From Martinezella tropici (GTDB taxonomy: Bacteria; Pseudomonadota; Alphaproteobacteria; Rhizobiales; Rhizobiaceae): a stretch of 64,000 bases of DNA. The stretch spans positions 1 through 64,000 of the forward strand of contig NZ_VNIP01000013.1 of assembly GCF_008370325.1 (NCBI RefSeq). Reading direction: 5' to 3'. Position 1 is the first letter of the stretch; every line of letters begins with the position of its first letter. Under the pieces are notes generated by a model that saw only the letters and a list, made by a program, of their open reading frames with translations, made no database searches and was not told the origin of the DNA. A program made the translations under genes and the position numbers. Positions 9,387-17,967 of this stretch are shown here, piece after piece.

Positions 9387-9793
9387 GCGCTGGTCTTTTC
9401 TATGGTGATTACCATAGTATGGCGATATTCGGCGCGAAGGCGACGTCGTGCATCTCGTCGCTCAGCAGCTCTTCGATCTGACAGGCGAGCTTTCCGGTCT
9501 TGCCGATCGCGATGAGGCGTTCAGGCTGCCGACCGGTCGTGGCGATGAGTTTGCCCATGGGACGCCTGGCAGCCCGGATTCGCGAGAGAGGGCTGTCGTG
9601 AAGGGGCGCGAGATTTACGAGCCGGATCGGCATATTGATAGGTTGAAGGTGACGGTGAGGAATTTTCAGTAAGTGAAGCCCTTCAACTCGCTTGCAGCAT
9701 CCTATGGAAACGCACTAAGGGTAGGGAAGTCGAACGCGCGGGATTGCAAAATTCCCAGCTATCGAACCTCCAGCGACGTCGGAAGAGGCGAAG
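9387..9793. other. Unassigned spacer before the amide operon
   Basis: Short open frames exist on both strands (for example 9448-9672 plus), but none has a ribosome site or a recognisable domain. It may contain a decayed gene end and the promoter of the amiC-like gene. Confidence 0.35.
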
Positions 9794-10927
9794 ATGACGA
9801 GCTCCGAATGGCGGGTGGGAGTACTTTTTTCCAGAAGCGGAATCAGCGAAATTACGGAAACCGAGCACTTTCTTGGTACCGCGCTTGCGATCGAAGAAAT
9901 TAATGCGGCCGGAGGCGTGGTTGGCAAGCCCATCGTTCCGATCGCCTATGATCCAGGCGGCGATCAAACCGCCTATCGCAATCTGGCGCGGCGCCTGCTG
10001 GCCGACGACGACGTCAATATCATCTTCGGCGCGTCGATGTCGGCCAGCCGCAAAGCCGTGTTGCCGATTGTCGAACGGCACAACGGGTTGTTGTTTTATC
10101 CTTCGATGTACGAAGGCTTCGAATATTCCGAGAATGTGGTCTACACCGGCGCCACCCTCAATCAGAACACCTTCGCGCTCGCCGAGTATCTCCTGCGCAA
10201 CCATGGACGCCGGATTTTCTTCGTCGGTGCGGATTATATCTACCCACGCGAATCCAATCGGGTCATGCGAGACGTGGTGGAGGCAAAGGGCGGCGAGGTC
10301 GTCAGCGAGCGATATCTTCCTCTTCATGCCGACGAGCAAACTTTGCGGTCGGTCATTTCCGACATCGTTCGCCTCCAGCCGGATGCGATCTTCTCGACGA
10401 TTATCGGACGGCCTGCACAACGCTTTTATCGCATGTATGCCGATGCCGGCATCGATCGCAAGCGGGTTCCAATCGCCAGTTTGACCATGGCCGAGACCGA
10501 GATACGCGAGATAGGAGCCGATGCCTGCACTGGCCACATTCTCTCGGCGACTTATTTTCAGACGGTCGAGAACGAGGCGAATGACCGTTTCGTCAGGGCC
10601 TTCAAGAGCCGCTTCGGCGAAGCGGTGACCACGAGCGTCTGGTCTCAGCCGGCCTACGCACAGGTTCATCTTTTCGCCCGGGCGCTTGCCCGGGCGGGCT
10701 CGCTCGAAACCCATCGCATCTCCGAAGAAATTCTCATAGAAGATTTTCTCGCACCGGAAGGCCGTATCAACTTCGACGCTGATACCCGTCATCTCTGGCT
10801 GCATCCGCGCATCGGTGTGGCGCGGGCCGATGGTCTGTTCGACATCGCCTGGCAGGCGCCTGGTCCGATCCGGCCAGACCCATATCTGACGGCCTCGCGT
10901 TTTGAAGACGTCTGGCTGGAGGCCTGA
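9794..10927 (+). CDS. amiC: AmiC-type amide-sensing regulator (periplasmic-binding-protein fold)
   Basis: The 377-residue protein has the type-I periplasmic-binding-protein fold of AmiC and of the urea/short-chain-amide binding proteins (VGVLFSRSGISEITETEH at the N-terminus, EEINAAGGVVGKPI, FYPSMYEGFEYSENVVYTGA). It has no signal peptide, so it should be cytoplasmic. That is the hallmark of AmiC, which holds the antiterminator AmiR inactive until an amide binds. The amiR-like gene follows after 1 nt, and an amide hydrolase plus importer lie downstream. The ligand is presumably a short amide or related C-N compound (inference). Confidence 0.85.
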   Translation: MTSSEWRVGVLFSRSGISEITETEHFLGTALAIEEINAAGGVVGKPIVPIAYDPGGDQTAYRNLARRLLADDDVNIIFGASMSASRKAVLPIVERHNGLLFYPSMYEGFEYSENVVYTGATLNQNTFALAEYLLRNHGRRIFFVGADYIYPRESNRVMRDVVEAKGGEVVSERYLPLHADEQTLRSVISDIVRLQPDAIFSTIIGRPAQRFYRMYADAGIDRKRVPIASLTMAETEIREIGADACTGHILSATYFQTVENEANDRFVRAFKSRFGEAVTTSVWSQPAYAQVHLFARALARAGSLETHRISEEILIEDFLAPEGRINFDADTRHLWLHPRIGVARADGLFDIAWQAPGPIRPDPYLTASRFEDVWLEA

Positions 10928-10928
10928 G

Positions 10929-11546
10929 ATGACGGGACCGAGCAGGATCATTCAGGATCTGCGGCGCGCGCGCGTTCTGGTGGTCCACCCACGCGATGAA
11001 GACGGCAACACATTGATCGCGCATCTGAAGCGCCTTGGCTGCGAGGTCAGGGCGACCTGGCCGTTGCCACCGACCTTGCCTCCCGACGTAGACACAGTCT
11101 TCCTGCATGTCGACGACATGCACGTCGAACACGCGCTACAGATCATTGACCTCCAGCAAACGGCGATCATCGCCATCCTGACCTATGAGAGCCCGACGGC
11201 GCTTCAGGCGATCATCGATCTCAACGCCCACGGCGTCATCAGCAAACCGCTACGGCCTCTCGGCATCCTCACGCAGTTTGCTCTGGCGCGTTATCGGCAG
11301 AGCTACGAAAAGAGGCTTGCCGGCAAGGTGCAGAAACTTGAGGAAACATTGAAAAGCCGCCGGCTGGTCGAAAAAGCAGTTTCGGCGCTGCGGGTCATGA
11401 ACGGCCTCGACGAGGAGGCGGCCTATAAGCTTTTGCGGGAGCAGGCTACGTCGAAGCGCGTTCCCATGGCGGCAATCGCCGAATCCATCATTGCCGCACA
11501 AGACACGATGAAAAGCCTCGGATTGTCCATTGGCGTGAAAAAGTGA
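10929..11546 (+). CDS. amiR: AmiR-type ANTAR RNA-binding antiterminator
   Basis: This 205-residue protein has an N-terminal pseudo-receiver domain (RARVLVVHPRDEDGNTLIAHL, about 10-125), a coiled-coil linker (QSYEKRLAGKVQKLEETLKSR), and a C-terminal ANTAR three-helix domain (about 145-200: RRLVEKAVSALRVMNGLDEE, then AAYKLLREQATSKRVPMAAIA). ANTAR proteins bind paired hexaloop hairpins in nascent RNA and prevent termination. The ATG at 10929 follows the amiC stop by 1 nt, so they are translationally coupled, as in Pseudomonas ami. The expected target, a leader with an intrinsic terminator, lies directly downstream. Confidence 0.88.
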   Translation: MTGPSRIIQDLRRARVLVVHPRDEDGNTLIAHLKRLGCEVRATWPLPPTLPPDVDTVFLHVDDMHVEHALQIIDLQQTAIIAILTYESPTALQAIIDLNAHGVISKPLRPLGILTQFALARYRQSYEKRLAGKVQKLEETLKSRRLVEKAVSALRVMNGLDEEAAYKLLREQATSKRVPMAAIAESIIAAQDTMKSLGLSIGVKK

Positions 11547-11640
11547 ACTCTAAGCCCCGGCACTGTCGCTCGGCGATTTTTGAAAATGTCTGACAGAGCC
11601 GCTTGACGGTCGCATCGTTACGTGAAAGCTTAATGGCAAC

Positions 11641-11671
11641 GAGCAGGTTTGCTCAGCGGCAGGGCTGCCGC
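11641..11671 (+). promoter_or_regulatory. Candidate ANTAR-binding hairpins in leader RNA
   Basis: Two adjacent hairpins have six-base loops: GAGC-AGGTTT-GCTC (11641-11654) and GCGGC-AGGGCT-GCCGC (11656-11671). The second fits the ANTAR rule of A at loop position 1 and G at position 4. The first keeps the A only. They lie just upstream of the terminator at 11693-11732. The inner terminator loop also begins ATTG, with A at 1 and G at 4. Function is inferred from position and shape. Confidence 0.6.
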
Positions 11672-11692
11672 TTTCACATTGTGGCTACGTAG

Positions 11693-11732
11693 CCTCTGGT
11701 TCACGGATTGAATTCCGTGCCAGAGGTTTTTT
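11693..11732 (+). terminator. Intrinsic terminator before the nitrilase gene
   Basis: CCTCTGG (11693-11699) pairs with CCAGAGG (11720-11726). An inner stem CACGG/CCGTG sits above a two-base bulge, and six T follow at 11727-11732. It lies between amiR and the hydrolase gene, which starts only 17 nt later, so readthrough is needed for expression of the whole transport operon. This is the classic place for AmiR control. Confidence 0.85.
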
Positions 11733-11748
11733 GCGTTTGGAGACAAGA

Positions 11749-12594
11749 TTGAGCGTCAAGGCCTCAACCACGCGGACGGTAACCGTCGCGACCGTCCAGT
11801 TCGAACCGATCGTCGGTGATCGCGTCCATAATCTTGCTGCCATCGAGCAGCTGGTGAGGACGGCGAAAACCCAGGGTGCGGGGATCCTTGTCCTACCGGA
11901 GCTGGCCGATAGCGGTTACAGCTTCCGGGACTGCGACGAGGTTGCGGTAATGGCCGGCCCGGTGCCCGGCGGCCCGAGTGCCGAGGTTCTTTGCCGTCTC
12001 GCCCGGGAGCTTGGCCTTTACATCGTCAGCGGCATAGCCGAGCAGGACGGCGACCGGTTCTACAACAGCGCTCTTCTCTGCGGTCCTGACGGATATATCG
12101 GCAAATACCGCAAGCTTCATCTCTGGAACAATGAAAATCGCTTTTTCAAAAAAGGCGATCTTGGGCTGCCGGTTTTCGATCTGCCCTTCGGGCGTATCGG
12201 TATTGCGATCTGCTACGACGGCTGGTTTCCGGAAACGTTTCGCGAACTGGCGCTGGCCGGCGCCGAACTAGTCTGCGTGCCCACCAACTGGGTGCCGATG
12301 GCCGGCGCGGAAAACGCTTCCGAGCCGATGGCCAATATTCTGCACAAGGCGGCCGCCCACATCAATGGCCTTTACATCGCCTGCGCCGACCGGATCGGCA
12401 TCGAGCGCGATCAGCCTTTCATCGGCCGCAGCCTTATCGTCGGTCCTCAAGGCTGGCCCGTGTCCGGTCCGGCGAGCACGGATCGCGAGGAAATCCTACT
12501 GGCGCACATCGATCTGTCGAGCGTGGCGGAAACCCGCACGCTCAACAGCTTCAATCATCTGCTCGGTGACCGCCGCGCAGATGTCTACGGGTAA
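11749..12594 (+). CDS. Nitrilase-superfamily carbon-nitrogen hydrolase (amidase-like)
   Basis: The 281-residue protein carries the complete Glu-Lys-Cys triad: E51 in LVLPELADSG, K122 in YRKLHLW and C155 in AICYDGWFPE. The family hydrolyses amides, carbamoyl compounds or nitriles. With AmiC/AmiR upstream and an importer downstream, a short-chain amide or carbamoyl substrate is most likely. At 281 residues it is close to the N-carbamoyl-amidase type and shorter than classic aliphatic amidases. I chose the TTG at 11749 because GGAG lies 6 nt upstream and an earlier start at 11731 would lie inside the terminator T-run. Confidence 0.85.
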   Translation: MSVKASTTRTVTVATVQFEPIVGDRVHNLAAIEQLVRTAKTQGAGILVLPELADSGYSFRDCDEVAVMAGPVPGGPSAEVLCRLARELGLYIVSGIAEQDGDRFYNSALLCGPDGYIGKYRKLHLWNNENRFFKKGDLGLPVFDLPFGRIGIAICYDGWFPETFRELALAGAELVCVPTNWVPMAGAENASEPMANILHKAAAHINGLYIACADRIGIERDQPFIGRSLIVGPQGWPVSGPASTDREEILLAHIDLSSVAETRTLNSFNHLLGDRRADVYG

Positions 12595-12628
12595 TGATAT
12601 CAACCCAAATCAAGAAAAAGGGAACAAA

Positions 12629-13777
12629 ATGCAAATGAAAACCATCATCCTCGCATTGGCATCGGCGGCATGCGCCACGGCAGCTTTCGCCGCCGACCCG
12701 ATCAAGATCGGCGTACCGGTCGGGCTTTCCGGCGCAAACAGCGTGATCGCGCCGTCCGTCGTCCAGGCCGCCGAACTCGCCGTCGAAGAAATCAATGCCA
12801 AGGGCGGCGTGCTCGGGCGCCCGTTGGAGCTTGAGATCGCCGACGACGCATCCGGTGCGGCCGGCGCGCAAAAGGCCTTCGATTCCCTTGTCTTCCAGAA
12901 GGAGGTGAATGTCGTCATCTCCATGGAGACAAGTGCGGCGCGCAATGCCGGACTGCCGATCCTTTCCAAGGGCGACGTGCCATATATCTACACGTCGTTC
13001 TACGAAGGCAAATCCTGCAACGCCAATCTCTTCGTCGATGCCTGGGTTCCCGAACAGCAGATTCCGCCCGTCGTCGACAATTTCATGAGCAAACAGGGCG
13101 CAAAGAAATTCTTCCTCATCGGCTCGGATTATGCCTTCGGGCGCGGCATGCTGAGTTTCGCCAAGGGCTATATCGAAAAAGCCGGTACTAAGGTCGTCGG
13201 CGAAGAATATCTGCCGATGGACGGCAGCGATTGGACGGCGATCATATCCAAGATTAAGGCCTCCGGGGCCGATGCCATTATAACGTCAACGGCCGGCGGC
13301 GCGCCGAACGTGACCTTAACCAAGCAATTGCGCTCGGCCGGCGTCACTCTGCCTTACGGCAATCTCGCCGTCGACGAGGGCACCGCCAAGAGCATGGGCG
13401 CGGATGCTAAGGGCATCTTCCTCTCTGCTTCCTATGTCACCGGTATCGACAGCCCCGAAAACAAAGCGTTTCTCTCGGCCATGGACAAGAAGTTCGGCAA
13501 GGAACTACGCACGCCCAACGACCTTTCCGTTCCGCAATATGAAGCGATCTACCTTTACAAGGCAGCCGCCGAGAAGGCCGGCAGCACCGATACGGCAAAG
13601 GTTCTTAAGGCCCTTCCCGAGGTATCCTTCACCGGCCCGCGCGGCAAGATCTCGATGAACAAGCAGCATCACGCGCCGCTGACCATGTATCTTGGCCAGG
13701 TAAAGGATGATGGCAGCGTCGCGGTCGTCGATAGCTTCAAGGACGTCGATCCCGGCAACCAGTGCCCGAAGCTCTGA
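12629..13777 (+). CDS. ABC transporter substrate-binding protein, Liv/amide type
   Basis: This 382-residue precursor has a signal peptide (MQMKTIILALASAACATAAFA) followed by a type-I periplasmic-binding domain (IKIGVPVGLSGANSVIAPSV ... AVEEINAKGGVLGRPLEL). It captures the substrate in the periplasm for the Liv-type permeases encoded directly downstream. It is related in fold to the AmiC-like protein at 9794-10927, which lacks a signal peptide, so sensor and carrier probably recognise the same ligand class (inference). The true start is the ATG at 12629. Confidence 0.88.
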   Translation: MQMKTIILALASAACATAAFAADPIKIGVPVGLSGANSVIAPSVVQAAELAVEEINAKGGVLGRPLELEIADDASGAAGAQKAFDSLVFQKEVNVVISMETSAARNAGLPILSKGDVPYIYTSFYEGKSCNANLFVDAWVPEQQIPPVVDNFMSKQGAKKFFLIGSDYAFGRGMLSFAKGYIEKAGTKVVGEEYLPMDGSDWTAIISKIKASGADAIITSTAGGAPNVTLTKQLRSAGVTLPYGNLAVDEGTAKSMGADAKGIFLSASYVTGIDSPENKAFLSAMDKKFGKELRTPNDLSVPQYEAIYLYKAAAEKAGSTDTAKVLKALPEVSFTGPRGKISMNKQHHAPLTMYLGQVKDDGSVAVVDSFKDVDPGNQCPKL

Positions 13778-13828
13778 AACCAGAGTGGCGGGGCAGGGTG
13801 CCCCGCCTCCAGCATCGGAGTTCCAGAC

Positions 13829-14662
13829 ATGACGCTCTTTCTCGATATCGTCAGCACTGCGGCCATTCTCTTCATCGTTGCCGCGGGGCTGCTTGCGATC
13901 TTCGGCGTGTTGAAGATCATCAATTTCGCGCATGGCGCATGGTTGACCATCGGGGCTTACTGCGCTGTCGTCGTCAGCGGGTTCGGCCTCAATCCATGGC
14001 TTGCCATTCCCTTTGCCTTCCTGGTCGGAGCCGTACTCGGCGGTATTGCCGAACGGTTCATCGTCCGGCCGCTGTATCGCCGGCCGCTTGACGCCATTCT
14101 TGCAACCTGGGGGCTTGGCATCGTCATCGGCCAGCTCATTACGCTCTGGTTTGGCCGCGACGTGCAGTTCACCCCGGCGCTGCTGGCCGGCACCTTCGAT
14201 CTGTTCGGCGTCGGCTATTCATGCTATCGCCTTTTCGCCATCGTCGCCGCGATCGCTCTCGGCCTCGGCTTTACCCTTCTTCTCGATGGAACACGGCTTG
14301 GTCTTTCCGCCCGGGCCGTCATCATGAACGAAACGCTGGCGCGCGTACTCGGTATTGATACGGAAAAGGTGCGGCTCGCAACTTTCATGATCGGCGCCGG
14401 CCTTGCCGCCCTTGCCGGCGTGCTGCTCGCCCCATTGACCAGCGTTGACCCGAATATGGGCGTCGCCTGGCTGACAGGCGCATTCATGCTGGTGATGGTC
14501 GCAGGTTCCTCTTTTGGCGCGCTTGCAGCCGCCTGTCTCATCTTCGGGGCCGCTCAGGTGCTCGTCAGCACCTATTTCAGTCCCATCCTCGGCGGCATCA
14601 CCGTGGCCGTCCTCTGCGCGGTCGTGCTGCGTATACGCCCGAAAGGATTTGCCCGTGCCTGA
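13829..14662 (+). CDS. ABC transporter permease, LivH type
   Basis: The 277-residue integral membrane protein has about eight hydrophobic segments and the LivH-type N-terminus (VAAGLLAIFGVLKIINFAHGAW; the INFAHG motif is typical). It forms one half of the inner-membrane channel, with the LivM portion of the next gene. It overlaps that gene by 8 nt, implying translational coupling. Substrate is inferred from the operon to be an amide or related compound rather than branched-chain amino acids. Confidence 0.88.
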   Translation: MTLFLDIVSTAAILFIVAAGLLAIFGVLKIINFAHGAWLTIGAYCAVVVSGFGLNPWLAIPFAFLVGAVLGGIAERFIVRPLYRRPLDAILATWGLGIVIGQLITLWFGRDVQFTPALLAGTFDLFGVGYSCYRLFAIVAAIALGLGFTLLLDGTRLGLSARAVIMNETLARVLGIDTEKVRLATFMIGAGLAALAGVLLAPLTSVDPNMGVAWLTGAFMLVMVAGSSFGALAAACLIFGAAQVLVSTYFSPILGGITVAVLCAVVLRIRPKGFARA

Positions 14663-16412
14663 CAGACAGAAACTCCGGCTTGTCCTTTTGCTGGTGCTGG
14701 CGTTTACAGCAATCCTGCTGATCGTCTTTGGACCGATGTTTCTCGGCCGCTTCAGTCTCAACGTCCTCACGCGGTCGATGATCTACGCCATGCTCGCGAT
14801 TACTGTCGACTTGCTCTGGGGTTACACGGGTGTTCTCACCTTCGGGCAGGCAGCATTCTTCGGTGTCGGCGCCTATGCCACCGCCATGGTTCTGACGCAT
14901 ATCGGCGCAAGTCCGGCCTTGTTCGTCCTTGCTCTTGCCGCCGCCATCCTCGTTCCGCTCCTGCTGGGCCTCGCGGTCGGCTGGCTGTCGTTCTATCACG
15001 CGTCGACGCCGCTTTATGCCACCGTGATTTCGCTCGTCGTTCCGATCGTCATCACGCAGCTGGTCTTCTCCGGCGGCATCTGGACCGGCTCCTCGAGCGG
15101 TCTTGTCGGCTACGACACGCTGCCGCTCGGGCTTGCCGGCTATTTTCGCCTGTCGGGCCTGTGCCTCATCACCCTGGCCGTTCTCGCGATGATCTTTGTC
15201 CGGTCCGATGCCGGTCGGTTGCTCGTGGCGATCCGCGACAACGAAGCGCGCGTCGCCTATCTGGGCATGAATCCGGCTGTGCTGAAGATCGCCCTGACCG
15301 GCGTTCTTGCCGGCATATGTGGCCTTGCGGGCTTTCTCTACGCCAACGCGTCCGGTGTCGTCGCGCCTGAGAATACCGGCTTCGTGTTCGGAACCGAACT
15401 TGTCGTCTGGACCGCGCTCGGCGGTCGCGGAACGATTATCGGTCCCCTGTTTGGCGCAATCGGCATCGATTATCTGAGCGCCAGCCTCTCCGGCGATCTG
15501 CCCTTCCTGTGGCAGCTGATCGTCGGTGCGCTCTTCGTCCTTATGATCATCGTCTTGCCGGGAGGTCTTGCTTCTCTGGTAACACGCTTCCTGCGCTCGC
15601 CAAGCTCCGGCAGCACTCTGACGTCATTGCCGGCACGCACAGCCTTCAATGATGGCGGCTTTGCAGGCAAAAGCCTTCTGTCGATCCGCGGTCTCGGCAA
15701 GTCTTATGGAAGCCTCCCCGTGCTCAAGGGCATCGACCTTGAAATTGGCGCGGGAGAACTCGTCAGCCTGGTCGGCCCTAACGGCGCCGGCAAGACCACA
15801 CTGATGCGTTGTCTCTCGGACGGTACCGAGAAGATCGACGGTCAAGTGGATATCATCAGAACGAGCATCGCCGGACGCGCGCCGGAAAGGATCGTTGCGC
15901 TCGGCGTCGGCCGCAAATTCCAGGTCGCCAGCATTTTCGACAGCATGACGATCGGCCAATGCCTGAAGATGGCGCGCCTCAGCCATGAGACACCCAATCC
16001 GATGCGATCGCTTGCTGAGATCACGCTGCCGGCGGCCGCAGTCGAGATCCTGACACTGACAGGTATGGCGGATATGCTGGACAAGCCGGTATCACTGCTG
16101 TCGCACGGTCAAAGGCAGGCCCTCGAACTGGCGATGGTCGTCGCTCTCGAACCACGCATCATTCTTCTCGACGAGCCGACTGCGGGTCTTACCAAGACCG
16201 AGCGCATGACGATCGGCACCATCCTCAAGAAACTGACGGACGAGATGGGGTTCGCCGCGATCCTGGTCGAACATGATCTGGATTTCGTGCGCGACATATC
16301 GAGCCGCATCGTGGTTCTCCACCAGGGCAAGCTCGTTCTCGACGGCACGGTGAATGACGTGGTCAATTCCGAAACGGTTCGCACCATCTACGCAGGAGGC
16401 GCCCATGGCTGA
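14655..16412 (+). CDS. Fused LivM-type permease and LivG-type ATPase
   Basis: The product is 585 residues. Residues 1 to about 315 are a LivM-type permease (LWGYTGVLTFGQAAFFGVGAY, EARVAYLGMN, NTGFVFGTELVVWTALGGRG). After a short linker, about 340-585 form an ABC ATPase with Walker A GPNGAGKTT (about 374-382), signature LSHGQRQALELAM and Walker B IILLDEPTAGL. In most Liv systems these are separate genes. A GTG start at 14655 overlaps livH and gives a natural N-terminus. Each domain is full length, so the fusion looks functional. Confidence 0.88.
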   Translation: MPDRQKLRLVLLLVLAFTAILLIVFGPMFLGRFSLNVLTRSMIYAMLAITVDLLWGYTGVLTFGQAAFFGVGAYATAMVLTHIGASPALFVLALAAAILVPLLLGLAVGWLSFYHASTPLYATVISLVVPIVITQLVFSGGIWTGSSSGLVGYDTLPLGLAGYFRLSGLCLITLAVLAMIFVRSDAGRLLVAIRDNEARVAYLGMNPAVLKIALTGVLAGICGLAGFLYANASGVVAPENTGFVFGTELVVWTALGGRGTIIGPLFGAIGIDYLSASLSGDLPFLWQLIVGALFVLMIIVLPGGLASLVTRFLRSPSSGSTLTSLPARTAFNDGGFAGKSLLSIRGLGKSYGSLPVLKGIDLEIGAGELVSLVGPNGAGKTTLMRCLSDGTEKIDGQVDIIRTSIAGRAPERIVALGVGRKFQVASIFDSMTIGQCLKMARLSHETPNPMRSLAEITLPAAAVEILTLTGMADMLDKPVSLLSHGQRQALELAMVVALEPRIILLDEPTAGLTKTERMTIGTILKKLTDEMGFAAILVEHDLDFVRDISSRIVVLHQGKLVLDGTVNDVVNSETVRTIYAGGAHG

Positions 16413-17112
16413 CGAATTCAAACTCAAGCTCAGCGGCGTATCGAGCGGATATGGCGCAGTCGATGTCGTCAATGGCGTGTCACTTACCATCCGGCCGGGG
16501 GAGATCTTCGCTCTCATGGGCAAGAACGGCATGGGCAAAACGACGCTGCTGAAGACGATCCTCGGCTTCCTGCATGTCGGCAAAGGCAAGATCGAGGTCG
16601 ACGGTGCTGTTATCAGCGACAGCAAACCCGCCGAGCTGATCGCTTCCGGAATCGGCTATGCCCCTCAGGAATTGCCGTTGTTTCAGGATCTCTCCATCCG
16701 CGACAATCTGCGTCTTGCGCTCAAAGGCGACAGGGATCTGGCATCCGCCCTGGAGCGGGTCTACGGTTATTTCCCTTTCCTGAAGGACCGGCTGGCACAG
16801 AAGGCCGGCACCCTATCGGGCGGCGAGCAGAAAATGCTGATCCTCGCGCGGGCGCTGATGCTGCGTCCAAAACTGCTGCTGATCGACGAAATCTCTGAAG
16901 GCCTGCAGCCCTCCGTCGTTCAGAACATCGCCAATGCATTGAGGGATGATCGTGAGAAGCGCGGCACGACTATCCTTCTGGTCGAGCAGAACCTGGACTT
17001 CGCTCTTTCAGTCGCGGATCGCTGGGCTATTCTCAAGCTCGGGACGATCGAGGACGAAAGTTCCAATGGGCCAGACAGCCGCGGCCGTGTTCTGCAGCAT
17101 CTGAAAATCTAG
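16405..17112 (+). CDS. ABC transporter ATP-binding protein, LivF type
   Basis: The 235-residue ATPase has Walker A GKNGMGKTT (39-47), Q-loop YAPQELPLF, signature LSGGEQKMLILARAL and Walker B LLLIDEISEGL, followed by the H-loop in LLVEQN. The DEISEGL sequence differs slightly from the usual DEPTEGL of LivF. It pairs with the fused ATPase domain of the preceding gene to power import. It overlaps that gene by 8 nt, so the transporter genes are tightly coupled. It is the last intact gene of the amide operon. Confidence 0.9.
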   Translation: MADEFKLKLSGVSSGYGAVDVVNGVSLTIRPGEIFALMGKNGMGKTTLLKTILGFLHVGKGKIEVDGAVISDSKPAELIASGIGYAPQELPLFQDLSIRDNLRLALKGDRDLASALERVYGYFPFLKDRLAQKAGTLSGGEQKMLILARALMLRPKLLLIDEISEGLQPSVVQNIANALRDDREKRGTTILLVEQNLDFALSVADRWAILKLGTIEDESSNGPDSRGRVLQHLKI

Positions 17113-17123
17113 GGAGAGGGCGA

Positions 17124-17279
17124 GTGGATGACCGGTGGAACGCATTCATGCCCTATCCGGAGACCAATGTCGGGTATGCGGCCGCCTGCCCACTTTCCGG
17201 CCTTCGCCTGGCGGTCAAGAATCTTTTCGATGTTGCTGGTTATCCGGCGGCCGCCGGCAACGCCAACCCCTGGTCTTGA
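17124..17279 (+). pseudogene. Amidase-signature enzyme, N-terminal remnant
   Basis: A GTG-started frame of 51 codons begins 11 nt after livF with a GGAGAGGG ribosome site. It reads as the beginning of an amidase-signature family protein (CPLSGLRLAVKNLFDVAGYP, then AAAGNANPW). This matches the conserved LxGLxFAVKDxFDVAG...GNPxW start of those roughly 400-residue enzymes. The frame stops right after the GN-P-W motif, and none of the Ser-Ser-Lys catalytic core follows in any frame. The operon has therefore lost its second hydrolase by deletion or insertion at about 17270. Confidence 0.75.
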
Positions 17280-17664
17280 GCTTGTCACTTGAATGAGCGG
17301 TGAGCGAAGGTGCCCTGGCGCGCTTGTTGGCGAGCTCGTTTCTCGGGTGCGTGTCGCTATCTGCAATTCGCCGCCACTCTCGCCGCAGAGGACTTGAACA
17401 AAGGACTAGCCTCTAAGCAATCCTTGATTGATAATTCGATTCGTTAATCGCCAAGATCTCAACGACCACGCGACGGCTCGAGCGGCCATCGTGTCAGTTG
17501 ATCGACTCCTACAGCTTGCGCGCAGAATCCCAGAAGGCTTGTTACGACATGACGGACATCATAGTCGCCGAAAAGACGTCCAAAACCAGTGTCGCTGGTT
17601 CGAATCCCTTCAAGAGCAGCCATTTGCAGCTTTCGTGCGAAAGCGCTCTTGCTCGAGTTGAACC
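17280..17664. other. Scar region downstream of the broken amidase
   Basis: No gene is recognised. It separates the amidase remnant from the toxin-antitoxin module and probably represents rearranged DNA. A TTCGAAT sequence near 17600 resembles a tRNA T-loop, but the flanking bases do not form a stem. Confidence 0.4.
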
Positions 17665-17693
17665 TTGACGAACCATAGTGGTTCACAGATAGT
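17665..17693 (+). promoter_or_regulatory. Promoter and operator of the parDE-like module
   Basis: TTGACG (17665-17670) and GATAGT (17688-17693) are 17 bases apart and resemble -35 and -10 boxes. Between them, GAACCA-TAG-TGGTTC (17670-17684) is a perfect inverted repeat, and a further half-site GAACCA is at 17700-17705. The position fits autorepression by the ribbon-helix-helix antitoxin. Confidence 0.65.
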
Positions 17694-17721
17694 CATAACG
17701 AACCAAGGAAAGTTGGGTGTT

Positions 17722-17967
17722 ATGACTGCATTCACTGTGCGCGTTTCAGACGAAACGGCTAGTAAGCTTGACCAGATCGCGGAAAAACTCGATCGCTCTC
17801 GCTCTTATATGGCGGCCCAAGCTATAGAAGATTACGTTGCTCGTGAAGAATGGCAAATTGCCGAGATCGAGGCCGGGTTAGCTGAAGCCAATCGGGGCGA
17901 ATTCGCCAGCGATAGCGACGTGGCGAAAGTCATTGGAAAATACATCAAGTCTGCTCGTCAATCATGA
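17722..17967 (+). CDS. parD: ParD/CopG-type ribbon-helix-helix antitoxin
   Basis: The 81-residue protein starts with a ribbon-helix-helix DNA-binding fold (AFTVRVSDETASKLDQIAEK, then LDRSRSYMAAQAIEDYVARE). It ends in a Glu-rich helical tail that should wrap around the toxin. It overlaps the toxin gene by 4 nt (ATGA), the usual arrangement for such modules. The ATG at 17722 is downstream of the palindromic operator, and an in-frame start at 17665 would overlap the promoter. The antitoxin presumably represses its own operon. Confidence 0.85.
   Translation: MTAFTVRVSDETASKLDQIAEKLDRSRSYMAAQAIEDYVAREEWQIAEIEAGLAEANRGEFASDSDVAKVIGKYIKSARQS

Noticed and set aside
9409..9672. Overlapping frames on both strands before amiC
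   Set aside because: No domain recognised and no consistent start signals; recorded only as an unassigned spacer.
17590..17630. tRNA-like 3' end (GGTTCGAATCC)
   Set aside because: The flanking bases do not form a T-stem, and no acceptor or anticodon arm can be drawn upstream.
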